From assembly GCA_020744425.1 (NCBI GenBank), contig JAGMUV010000005.1:1984001-2048000 (forward strand): DNA of 64,000 nucleotides. The letters are read 5' to 3'. Positions 34,712-44,994 of the stretch are shown here, one piece after another. The position numbers and the translations under genes were made by a program. The DNA is from Dactylonectria macrodidyma (lineage: Eukaryota; Ascomycota; Sordariomycetes; Hypocreales; Nectriaceae). The notes beneath the pieces were generated by a model. It saw only the letters and a program-made list of their open reading frames with translations. It was not told where the DNA came from and did no database searches. Numbering within the stretch: the stretch's first letter is position 1; the number at the start of each line of letters is the position of its first letter.

Positions 34712-36633
34712 ATGTTTCTTCGGTCACTCTTCACCTCCGTCGCCCGGCGTCCGACCTCATCCTCTCCGTTCTTGAATACATCCTTCGCCTCTCTCCGTAT
34801 CGCCGCGAGAATGGTTTCCTCCCTCCCGCGCCTGCCTCTCTTTGAGGCCGTCTCTCGCCACGATCCCGAGTCCACGGCCGTCATCCACTCCCTGTCTGGG
34901 CGGAGGTTCAAGTACGGCGAGCTCCTCGGTGATGTCCGTCGAGCCCGCGATCGTCTCTCCGAGGCCGCTGGCCGCGACGACCTCAATGGCGAGCGCATCG
35001 CCTTTCTCGTTGAAAACAGCTACGACTACGTAGGTGAGCGACGCACCACCGCCCCTCTCAGCAATTGGCGCTGACGTCGAGCTTCGCAGTGACCCTCCTC
35101 GCCGTCATAGCCGCCCGGTCCATCGCCGTGCCCTTGTCCCCCGCATTCCCGGCCCCCGAGCTGCAGTACATCCTCAACCAGAGCGAGGCCTCCTTGCTCG
35201 TCTCTTCGGCCAAGTTTGCGACAAAGGCAAAGGAGGTATTGGCCACGGAATTGACGTCCAAGCCTGCGCATCTTGAGTTGGCCAAGCATAAGGGTGGAGG
35301 AAGCCATGAGAGTGTTGCGCTAGGCGACTCCGATCCCGGTGAAGCAAGCATGATGCTTTACACTTCGGGCACGACCAACCGACCAGTAAGACAAAAGATG
35401 CTCGCGAATATAGCTTGCGCTCTTTGCTGACCTGCCACTTAGAAAGGCGTGTTGCTTCCCCAGTCCGTCTTCACGGCTCAGTCCCGCTCTCTCCTTGAAG
35501 CGTGGGAATACTCTCCATCCGATCACCTCCTCCATGTTCTCCCTCTCCACCACATCCATGGCACTGTAAACGCCATTCTCACCCCTCTTCTCGCCGGCTC
35601 AACCATTGAGTTCATGTTCCCTTTCAATGCCGATGCCGTCTGGAAGCGCCTCTCAGCACCCTTCCTCCCTGTCGCTGGCGAGGCTGTCCCCAAACACAAG
35701 ATTACTTTCTTCACCGTTGTCCCGACCGTTTATAGTCGCCTTCTCAACAGTTATAAGTCTCTCCCGTCAGATGTTCAAGAGGCCGCTCGCACCGCCACAT
35801 CGCCTGAGCATATGCGCGTCGCCATCTCAGGCTCCGCCGCACTCCCAACGCCAATCAAGGCCGCCTGGAGGGAGCTGAGCCGCGGCAACGTCCTTCTCGA
35901 GCGCTATGGCATGACCGAGGTTGGCATGGCCCTGAGCTGCGGGCTTGACTTCGATGACCGCATTGATGCCAGTGTCGGCTGGCCACTGCCCTCGGTGCAG
36001 GCTCGACTTGTCGACATGGACACGGGCAAGGTCATCGAGGTGGGCGAGGAAATCGACCCGGCAACTGGTCGCGAGCGCTCCGGCGAGATCCAATTGCGCG
36101 GCCCCACCATTTTCCGTGAGTATTGGCGCAACCCGACTGCGACGGCGAGCGAGTTCGTCGAGGGCGAGGACGGTCAGGGCCGCTGGTTCAAGACGGGAGA
36201 TGTCGCCGTCCGCCGGCCAGTTGCCTCTGCGGGACAAAATGCTTCCCAGCCCTGGACTCATGGACCGCTGTACTTTATCCAAGGTCGCAAGTCGGCCGAC
36301 ATCATCAAAACTGGTGGCGAAAAGGTCAGCGCCCTCGAGGTTGAGCGCGAGCTGCTCTCGCTACCCGAGGTCGCAGAGGCCGCCGTCGTTGCCGTGCCCA
36401 GCGGCCAATGGGGCCACAAGGTCGGAGCCATCATCATCCTCGATCACGACGTAGCCACCAAGTGGTCGCCCCTCGAGATGCGCCGCGCCCTCAAGAACCG
36501 CCTCGCCAACTACAAGATCCCCCAGGTCCTGCGGGTGGTCGAACACATCCCCCGCAACGCTATGGGCAAGATCAACAAAAAGCAGCTTGTCAAGGCCATC
36601 TTCGCCGACGATGCGAGTGGTGACGAAATGTAA
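34712..36633 (+). CDS. Malonyl-CoA/acyl-CoA synthetase (ACSF3-like, AMP-forming)
   Basis: This ANL-superfamily enzyme activates a carboxylate to acyl-AMP and then to its CoA thioester. The overall text is closest to malonate/methylmalonate-CoA ligases of the ACSF3 type. Exons are 34712-35033, 35090-35385 and 35443-36633, giving 602 residues. The N terminus (LFTSVARRPTSSSPFLN, LRIAARM) looks like a mitochondrial presequence, with a second Met at the end of it. Motifs seen: nucleotide loop MLYTSGTTNRPKGV (about 200), interrupted by intron 2; YGMTEVGMALS (about 350); GRWFKTGDVA (about 450); GRKSADIIKTGGEKVSALEV; and the C-terminal catalytic lysine in AMGKINKKQL. The usual Gly after TSGTT is Asn here. 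The substrate is inferred, not shown. It converges with eIF4E. Confidence 0.88.
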
Positions 36634-37180
36634 GAGAAGCAAAAGAAGAAGAAATAATACCACCTCTACACATACGTAATTAATTGATTGATGGCATGGC
36701 GAACGGGGCAACACCTGAGTTTGTAGATGTGTAAAAGTACAAAAGTATGCGATTGGACATGGCAAGCCTGTGCCGTGTCAGGAGGCTCAAGCCTAGATAC
36801 ACAACCGACTCTCCTCATGATAGATGCAAAAATGGACCAAAAGTTTAAAGTATCTCTTATTTTTTCCGATGCCCTGGTGGCTAGCTCGTCATATTCGTAC
36901 TCATGGGAACCATTCGACAGAAGGACCTCCCTAGCAACGCCATTAAAAACTTGGAGAAAAATGATATCCGGCCCAAACCACGGCCAGGCGGGAGCCGGAT
37001 CATCTCGTCTTGACCCTGGCTCCTCGCCTCTTTGCTTTCCCAGTACCTCGTTCCGCCCTTTTTCCCATCTGGCCATTTAAGAGATGTGACATGATGGGTG
37101 AAGGATAAAATGGACCAGGCATGTTACTGGGTATCTTGCTAAGTCAATGCCATCCCTCCTCACCCGTAAAATACCTCCCC
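36634..37180. other. Convergent 3' flanks
   Basis: 547 bases between the stops of the acyl-CoA synthetase (plus) and eIF4E (minus) genes. Short frames on both strands have no motifs. No gene seen. Confidence 0.6.
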
Positions 37181-38058
37181 TTAGACAACGTGCTTGGCCT
37201 TGGCTCTCGTACTTCCGGAGTGAGCACTGTCGGTGTGACCGGAGAACTCGACCTGCTCAGTTGCGGGCAGCTCCAAGACCTCCTTGAATCGGCGACCAAT
37301 GGACATCAGGATGTCCTTGCCCTTCTCAGTGCTGCGGCCCTTTCCACCGGCAACATCACCATCGCCGCGGCCGGGAATGCTCTTGCCAATGGTGCGAGTC
37401 CAGACACCGATTCGGAAAAATGCCTTGCGGACATTGACGACAACACCCATGACCTCGCCGTCTTCCTCGTCCTTTTCGAGGGTCTCGCCGATAGCAGCCA
37501 TCATGACCTGGAGCCAGAGGCGGTCCACATCAACGTTGCGCTTCTCCTTGTACTGATACGACCACTTGCCACCATGCTTGTTCTGAGGGTCTTCCCACTC
37601 GGGGCGGACACCGGCTTTGAAGAGATGGTAGTCGGACTTGAGAGCGAGCTCGGAAACGGGGGCAACATTGTTCTGGCAGGAGGTTAGATGGGTGCTTGGG
37701 GCAGGCAGTATATGGGGTTAGACTCACGTAGACGCCCCAGAACTCCTCAACTGAATCGAAGGTGATAACCTCCTTCAGGAGATCGTTCCAGTTGTCACCC
37801 TACGTCACCGTCAACATGGGGTCAAGTATATCCATAACTAGTCCGGCATACCTTGCCACTTGGGGGCTTGGTGAACCAAAGAGTCCACTTGTTCTGGAGG
37901 GGGTGCTTGACGTTGAAGTTATCCTTGTCATGGAAGACGGTGACGGTCTCGTCACCCTTGGAGTCGGTACCATCCGCCTTGCCGTTGGGGTCGATGGGGA
38001 TGGTGGACAAGTCGACCTGCTGGTCCATCTTGAGGGCTTCGGTGGCAGGAGCGGCCAT
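37181..38058 (-). CDS. Translation initiation factor eIF4E (cap-binding)
   Basis: eIF4E binds the m7G cap and recruits eIF4G to start translation. Three exons (38058-37852, 37799-37728, 37672-37181) give 256 residues. The introns are 52 and 55 bases, and the middle exon is only 24 codons. The frame is open far upstream but has no ATG before 38058. Family blocks: HPLQNKWTLWFTKPPSG at about 53-69; DSVEEFWGVYNNVAPVSEL at about 85-105; the cap-stacking Trp-Glu in VRPEWEDPQNKHGGKWSYQY; DRLWLQVMMAAIGE; and RKAFFRIGVWTRT. The C terminus ends in a Lys/Ala tail. Length is slightly above the yeast protein (213) because of the N-terminal tail. Confidence 0.95.
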
Positions 38059-40397
38059 TGTGATTGGTGGCGCGTGTGTTGCTGGTGAAATCGAGGTCGC
38101 GACGGCTGGGTACAGAGATGCGTCTTGCAACTGCGGGATCGCGGGGCACCGTTGAGAGGATGGGAAGGTGGGAGGTGGAGGGGAAGTGGGGCGTAGAAAA
38201 GAATTCAAGTTGAGCGATTCTTTCTGTTTGAGCTTGTTCGAGTTCGACTTTGCGCCAGGCAATAAATCGGCTTTGATGAGAGGTTGGAGAGGGAGTGTTT
38301 GTCAGGAGCTGCGAGCGTTGTCGGTGTTTGAGGGCTGTTTCGATTCGCGAAAGCCCCGGCTGCAAAAAAATATCGGTGCTGACCTAAACAAAACCATAAG
38401 GTAGACCTACCTGCCTGACAATCGTCTTCCGTACCTGCTACAGCGAGTGGCGCCCGAGTTAGGCGACTCGAGAATTAATGCCTGATTTTTCAGGCTGTGT
38501 TTCCAACAAAGAATCATGACCACCCACCTACCTTAGATCATCCCGCAGACCAGTCTCTTGCCGAGGCGCCTACCCTGTATCATAATCCTCAGCGATCCGT
38601 GTAGAGGTAGGGACGAGCCCTTCAAGTATCGCCTTTCTCAGATGTTTAATCTCATATTGTCATTAGAGTGAGAGGAGTTTGCTGTCTGATTTCTGAAGTA
38701 TTTGATTATGTATTGAATTGTTTGCACAAGCTTGACGAACTCGGAGTGCTGTTTATGGTGTTAGGTGATGGTAACGTATTTCACGGGTACAAGCTTGTAT
38801 TCATTTCCATGTCCAAAGCCAGTAGTCAAGTCCTATGAGGAATTATCATCTTACATCAAGTACAGCACATATAGGTACACGGAGATGACAACAAACTGTC
38901 CGGCATGGGGGTTGCCTGCCCCGGAGTCTGTATGCCAGGAAATCCCTCTTCCATCCCGCCAGCCTAGAAGCAGCATCTGTCAATCAAATATTACAACATT
39001 TGGGAACCAACGGCACCCTCGCAAAAACACTTCAGAGTAAGGAAGAAACCGGCTCTCTACAAAACATCCAGCCAGATAGCTATAGGCTGTTTTTCGGTGG
39101 CGTGAGGCCGTATTCCCATAGAAGTAATACCAGGCCGGTACCGAGCCCTAGGTTTCCCGAGGTGTATATTGTCTTTAGTTCATCATCCCGTTTAACATGG
39201 TGACCCCCATCCACGCCTCCACCTCAACCCACGTTTCACCAAGACTCTCGGATGATTTGCTTCAGTGTCATGCATACCATAACCCGAGAATTTCCCTTCA
39301 CAGGGCAACGTCGATGATGCGCGGGCCAGCGGATTGCGCGCTTGGTAAAACAGGAATCACGGTAGATGAACACACAATCATGAATGGTCCATCTCATCAC
39401 ACTGGTTCGCCTTGGCTTGGCCAGTGTCGCAACGTCGTGTTCGCCAGCGCCCGCACAGTCTCCCTTGTGATGAACGAGGCGTTGCATTGGGGAACTAGTC
39501 TCTCATACCCCAGCACGGGATCTCCCTTGCCTGCCCCAGAGCTGCCCACGCTTGCCCATGCTGCCCTACGGCCGAGAGGTCACGGATGGTCTGGCAGAAT
39601 GGCCACAGATGGTCACGAATGGTCAGGTTCTAGCGTACCACTGGATCCACGACCATCATTACGTATTTCTGCCGAGGGCGACTCCCAATGATCAGCGAAC
39701 CCACGTCCCATGCATGAGACCAGGGATCTGGCTATGCCGTTCTGGAATGTTGTCGCGTCTCAACTCCATTCCATCCCACGCTCTCAACCCCTCTGTGCCC
39801 CTCAAACGTTAATCCGTAGCATCAGCGTGATATGTGGCCGGCTTGGAATGCCGGGCCTTTGTGTCGACGATGCTTTATTAATAGCCTCGTCTCGCCCACA
39901 GCACAAAGACTTCTCGACTCTCAAGCGCCACCACTGCAGCCTCCACAACTGATTCTTTGTTCCCTCGATACACTCTACTACACTGCTTCCTCGTTGCTCT
40001 ATTGTTGACGTTCTTGATCACCAGACACCATGGACAACAATACACGGACCACTTCCTTTGAGCGAGATGCCGCCAAGACGAGAGAAGCTGCTCACAAGAG
40101 CAAGACGCGAAGCAGCTCCCTCTTGATGATAAGCTCCGGCATGACCTACTTGGCTGCTATCCCCCAGAGAGCGGGCACCACGACGTCTATGAGATCGTCA
40201 ACATCTCGATGAGACAAACCCCATTGTGGATTGCTTTCTTTCGTCACTCCTTTCGTCGCCTTTTTTTTTTGTCCAGGATCTCCCACTTACACACACTCGC
40301 ACCTTGAACAACCCTCGTCCTTTCAACCCCGGCCCCTCGCTTGAACGACTCCGCCTGAGACGGGACATTGTATTGTCCTTATCGTCAGCTAGGAGAG
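38059..40397. other. Divergent intergenic region with a possible lost exon
   Basis: Promoter of eIF4E at the left and the leader of the next plus-strand gene at the right. Most of it has no coding look. A degenerate ATGGTC repeat lies at about 39585-39628. Near the right end, 40030-40212 opens with a good-context ATG (CACCATGG), and the stretch at 40106-40205 reads protein-like in a second frame (see findings). A T-run lies at 40261-40270. Confidence 0.5.
40030..40212 (+). other. Possible disrupted 5' exon or upstream ORF
   Basis: The ATG at 40030 has strong context and opens 60 codons (MDNNTRTTSFERDAAKTREA...). From about 40106 a different frame looks more coding: LPLDDKLRHDLLGCYPPESG, then HHDVYEIVNISM. 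No GT donor lies between them, so a simple intron cannot join the two. It may be a frameshifted first exon of the 384-residue gene that follows, an assembly error, or a chance upstream ORF. Confidence 0.35.
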
Positions 40398-41605
40398 ATG
40401 AAGAAGGAACTTTCACAATTATGCCCTAAGCGGCGCTACCTACAGTTCGACCAGGTGCTCCGATTTGACCAGTCGCTTCAAGACCACCGCGACGAGTTCT
40501 ACGAGCTCCATTACTCCAAACTCTTCTCAGAGGTGCACGATCTCGTAACACGAATATTCTGCCAGATAACCAACCCCAAGTCCTCGCCATGGCTACAAGA
40601 GTATCCTCAGCAGTTCATCAAGTACGTGGAGCTGCTCGCCCGGCCCGATCCCCATGCTGCAAGATGGGACAGGCTGCTTCGTAACGAAACGGAACGGAGC
40701 TTTCTCCTTCAAGCCACCATCATGAAGATCATTGATGCCAGGGTCTTCTCGAGTCTACTCTTCGGTGCCGATGCCGAACACCTGAACGTGCTGCATGCGA
40801 CTGATGCCTCGCTAGTCAATTCAGAAGGTGTGTGTGTACTGTTACACGGCATGATGACGATAAAGCTGACAGGCTCTTAGGATTCCGACGCAGTATTGTT
40901 CGTGCTCAAACCAACCGCATGTATCTTGGGGCGACACGTGGACAGCCCCCTCTCTTTTGGGAGGAGGTCGACAAGCTATGCACCCAGGTATTGGCGGTCC
41001 TTCTTCCCACCTTCGCCTGGACGAGTGTGACGAGAAAGTCACCAGCGCCTTCGGCCCAAAGGCTCTACCAATGGCTCCATGACGTGATTGCATACGCTGG
41101 GTGGATCAACATCTGTATTCGACTGTCACCTGCCATCATTATTTCTGACTGGGTCAAGCCGGGTGAGCGAATCCAGTTGGATCAGGTCAACCTCTCTCAA
41201 GACGTCTATGAGTACTCCGAGAAAAGGGTTCGGGCCTGGCTGAAACGGACAAATAGCAAATGCGAGATGACAGCGCGAGTAAAAATTTCAGTCGCCCCTG
41301 AAATCATTCGCTACAAGCCTGCCACGGATGCTTTTGGAAGGCAAGGCACAGTCAAGTACACGATAATGAACCCCCACGTCGTGTATTACGAAGGACGTGA
41401 GCTCGACCAGGACGAGGAGAAGACGTACGTGAGCTTGCCGGACTATATTCAGCGACTACGAGAGCGGAGGACGGTTCCTCACGGTCCAGCCTTGGCCATC
41501 ATGTTTCTCTTGTTTCTCATATTCTTGTGGTGTTCTTCTGAAGATGATGAAGACACCTACTATTTGCCATGGCGGGGTGCCTGGCGGAGCATCTCGCAAG
41601 GATGA
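40398..41605 (+). CDS. Uncharacterised protein with one C-terminal membrane segment
   Basis: I do not recognise the family. Exons 40398-40827 and 40881-41605 flank a 53-base intron (GTGTGT to TTAG) and give 384 residues from MKKELSQLCPKRRYLQFDQV. The N-terminal third is helical-looking (DEFYELHYSKLFSEVHDLVT). The middle has WLHDVIAYAGWINICIRLSP. A beta-like segment follows (EMTARVKISVAPEIIRYKPA, KYTIMNPHVVYYEGRELDQ). One hydrophobic stretch at about 345-361 (ALAIMFLLFLIFLWC) precedes an acidic tail, so the protein may be anchored near its C terminus. The start is uncertain: an upstream exon may exist (see 40030-40212). There is no catalytic motif I can name. Confidence 0.7.
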
Positions 41606-42159
41606 TTCCCGACGTCGGAGCTAGAACCCTATTAGTGAAATCTTTGCCTGCCAGAGTTCTAGGAGTTTATTGAACTAGGGGAGGGGATTGGCCTGAAAGC
41701 GTGGGGGTTCTTCGTTGGGTATTGATGCGGTGCTGGTTCAGGCGTTGTTGTTCGTATGGGGCTTATGGGTGGGCGCGGGTGGTATCGCATGTTTGTGGGT
41801 TCAATAGATTGATTAGATTGCGCCAAATATCTCCGATGCATGAGGCCATGCACGCAATGACAGCAAAATGAGGAATAGTTTTTACGAGCGGACGGGTCAT
41901 CGGACTTAGGAGTCGTACAATGTCCTCTAACAAGAGTCATGGCTACCGTCGGTAGCCGATGTACTCCGTGATTGCGCAAAGTATGATTTGGAGCTGCGTG
42001 CAAGAAAGCCCATGGCAAGCGTCCATTACTTGCATCCGATCGGCAGTTCAAAGTTTATCATGGGGTGAGCAGGCTTAAGTGGAGTTGTAAAACTAATCCC
42101 TGCCTAAGACATAGGTCATAGGGTTTGCTTTCGAGAAATGCTTTCAACCAAATTGGACG
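41606..42159. other. Intergenic, no gene seen
   Basis: 3' flank of the 384-residue protein gene and the 5' flank of the tRNA gene. A minus-strand frame at about 41660-42050 has no motif. No gene seen. Confidence 0.5.
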
Positions 42160-42254
42160 GCTTCCGTAGCTCAGTTGGTTAGAGCATCGTACTAATACTT
42201 CAATTGCCAGTGTTGGTGATGCGAGGGTCGCAGGTTCAAGCCCTGCCGGGAGCA
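42160..42254 (+). tRNA. tRNA-Ile (anticodon AAU) with intron
   Basis: The sequence folds as a tRNA. The acceptor stem GCTTCCG pairs with CGGGAGC (one T-G pair) and the D arm is GCTCAGTTGGTTAGAGC. The anticodon stem TCGTA/TGCGA encloses CTAATA plus A, with the anticodon AAT at 42194-42196. The T arm is GCAGG-TTCAAGC-CCTGC and contains the B box. A 21-base intron lies at 42198-42218, one base 3' of the anticodon, the standard place for nuclear tRNA introns. The last base counted is the discriminator A; CCA is not encoded, as usual in eukaryotes. A T-run 27 bases downstream should end Pol III transcription. Confidence 0.95.
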
Positions 42255-44994
42255 TTAAAGTCTCTTGATGCCATCCAATTTTTTTTTTTAATTTTAGTTT
42301 TGACAGTTTGAGTTTTCTCTATGTGTGTGCAAGCGACCGGGCTGGGTTCATGCGGCTTCTCAACCATTCTTGCTTCATTATTTATAAAACCTATGACGAC
42401 TTACTTGGCTGGCATGACTCCGCTTCCTTGGCTGAGATGTTCTGTCTGGTCGTGATATCAGGATGAAGAAATGACAAACAGGAAGGACATGCATGCATGG
42501 CGACACACGTTATTTATTGATATTTTCCTGCCAGGGTTTTCGGCGTACACTCCTTCGTTCATGGAAGGCGGCGATAGTATTTCCCCCTATCCAGACTAAC
42601 AGAGTCTTCGATTCAGCAACTATGCGCTGAATTAAGAGACCGCTATTGGACGTAGTCATCAGCCGCTAAGTATGCTGCATTTCGGAGTCCGTAAACGGGA
42701 AAGAAGGATGTTGTCTTCTTTAATGAGTACTGACCCATGAGAGTGTTGTGCCGTCCATCATGACGAACGAGAAGACGCCAGAAACATGCATTGGATCTGT
42801 TGACGCCTTCTATCTCTAACCACTCTAACCTGTCTTAAGCCGTGAACGCAGGTTCAAATAATGTCCATTTGTGGCAACCTGATTATTCTTAAGACATGAT
42901 CTCCCCATCGTTTCGTCTAAGAATAACGTGGTCTCCGAGCATTCTCCGTCTACTTATGGAGAGACGCCGAAGAACCGGTCTTCCGCCCAAAGAACATGTA
43001 AAGGAATATGGTGACTAAAAACAACCTGTTCCTGGCGTTGTTGTCACACATCCTACTCTGTACAACATTTGTAGACTACTTCGTTCACTACGTAGATGTA
43101 TAATCCCTAGATATTCATCAGAATAATTAGGAAGTGGTTGGATACTGACATGAAGTGCGGGCCGTCGGATAGTGTGCTTAGAATAGGTACTGCATGTACG
43201 TATCTGAGTTGGCGGCGACCAATTGAGAAATCACAGTTAACTAAGCTATCCCCCCCAAAAAAGTTAGGTGGTTCACACAGTTCCGCCCAGTAGCTAACTT
43301 CCAGCACAAAAACTCTGCAAGCAATTGAGTTATGGACACAGGGCCGGATCGCCTTGCATGAAACGGCTCGCTTCCAACACCTTGAATGTAGGTGGTTGGG
43401 CTGCTGGGCATGATGTCAGCTCGGCCATGTGGGACAGGGTCCACCAGCGCCGAGTTTTTTTTTCTTTCACTTTTTTTTTCAATTTTTTCCCTCGCCTGCT
43501 GGAAAGTTGGAAAAAGTGTCAGACAGAGTAGGCTTGGTTTAGTGCCCCCCGGGCCATCCCGCGCCGGCGCCAGCAGCCCCGAACCAAACCAAAAATGGGG
43601 ACTTTGGTGGACTCTGCACCACTGCAACTCAGGGCATCGTCCACTGAGCTGCAGTGTGAGGCACCCAATTGAGAGCCGAAAGGTACGTACTAAGTTTAAG
43701 CTACGGTGTGTTCTTGGTGCGATGATAGAGTGATTAGCATCGGATCTCAGGCCATCATATGATGTCAACCTATGCCAACCTCGATATTTGCAACCGCGAT
43801 GCCCTATTGCTAAACCTCTTCTTTTTTCATTGTGGCATGGCTCGGGTAGAAATCATTCCTCCACCTCACGACCCCTTTTTTCTCCGTCCATACAGCACCT
43901 ACGAACTTGGGAAGCGCCGCGTCGTTGACGTCTCAGCTGCTGCCCCTTCCTTGCAGGCCGCAGCTCCGGTCGTGTCGGCTTCGCAAGCGATGGGACCGCC
44001 AGCCACCCGCTTTAATCATCCGCGTGCAGCCAACGTTTCCCCAACCCCGTTGCATTGAGCAGAGCACAATTAGGGTCCAGGTTCTAGCTCATCCTAGCGC
44101 CTCCCCGACCGCCTTCTTTTTCCACTCTCCTTGTCAAGGAAGAGCCGACATTTGAGCGGACACGTGCAGGGCGTGCGCTGCAACCTCAAAGACCCGGAAG
44201 TCGTCGAGCGGCCTGAAGGGGTTTCCAAAATCCCTAGTTGGTAATACTCGGTGCAACGGATAGAGCCAGCCAACGTTACCGGGGGCTTACGGTTCGGCTG
44301 TGTAAGAAAGTTGCACCCAGTCAGTGCCAACAACCGCCCAGCTTGGCAACTTCGAGTTCATAGTGGGTGGTGTGGACGAATTGGTGGTCAATTGGTGGCT
44401 GACTGGCTGCCGTCACACTCACCCCCAGCCCCGAAGAAACAAGCAAAAAGCCAACCAAACCAGGCTGGGACGGGACGCACAGGCCATTCCAGCCATTAGC
44501 TTCAAGAGCTCCCCGGATATCTCACATCTGACCACGAACCACGAACCTCGAGCTCTTGCCCGGGTCATACTTTACAACTTGGCCTCCAGTCTTCAGCCTT
44601 CAGCCTCTTCTTTTCGCCTTCACTAAATCCATTCTTAGCCCCTGCAGATCATTGGGCTCTTGTCGCCGGCAACTGCACCCGGCTACGTCGCTTGTCTTCT
44701 GCAGAGCATTGGCTAGTCCGGCAGCTTGCATGAGCCCTGGACGCCTCGCCCCGCCAACATCTCCATCCGCGACGAGGTGTGCGGACCATAGAAACTAGCA
44801 TTCGCCAACCGCTCTCGTCTCGTCTCATCTTGCCCACCCCCGAAGGCACGAGGCAAGAGGCACGCCCCGTTCTCTGTCCCTACTGCCTCCTCCCAGACGC
44901 CAACGCCAACGCCAACACACACACACCCATTCACACGCCCTGCTGGAGGCAAGAGCCGAGTCGATACCCAACCACGCCTTCATCGTCGTCCTCA
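42255..44994. other. 2.7-kb gene-poor stretch before the PhoD-like gene
   Basis: Apart from the tRNA terminator I see no gene. The part up to about 43300 is visibly richer in A and T than the flanks. Pyrimidine runs lie at 43455-43490. A minus-strand frame at 43241-43768 and a plus-strand frame at 43759-44058 have no motifs. The last 400 bases look like the 5' leader of the PhoD-like gene, with a GCCAAC triplet repeat at about 44900-44917. Confidence 0.5.
42280..42290 (+). terminator. Pol III T-run terminator for tRNA-Ile
   Basis: A run of about ten T residues follows the tRNA by about 27 bases. RNA polymerase III stops at runs of four or more T. Confidence 0.8.

Noticed and set aside
39197..39691. 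Plus-strand open frame of 164 codons
   Set aside because: No motif; part of its length comes from a degenerate ATGGTC repeat.
43759..44058. Plus-strand ORF with a true ATG
   Set aside because: No family motif; the overlapping frame is equally open and the region looks like a long leader or promoter.
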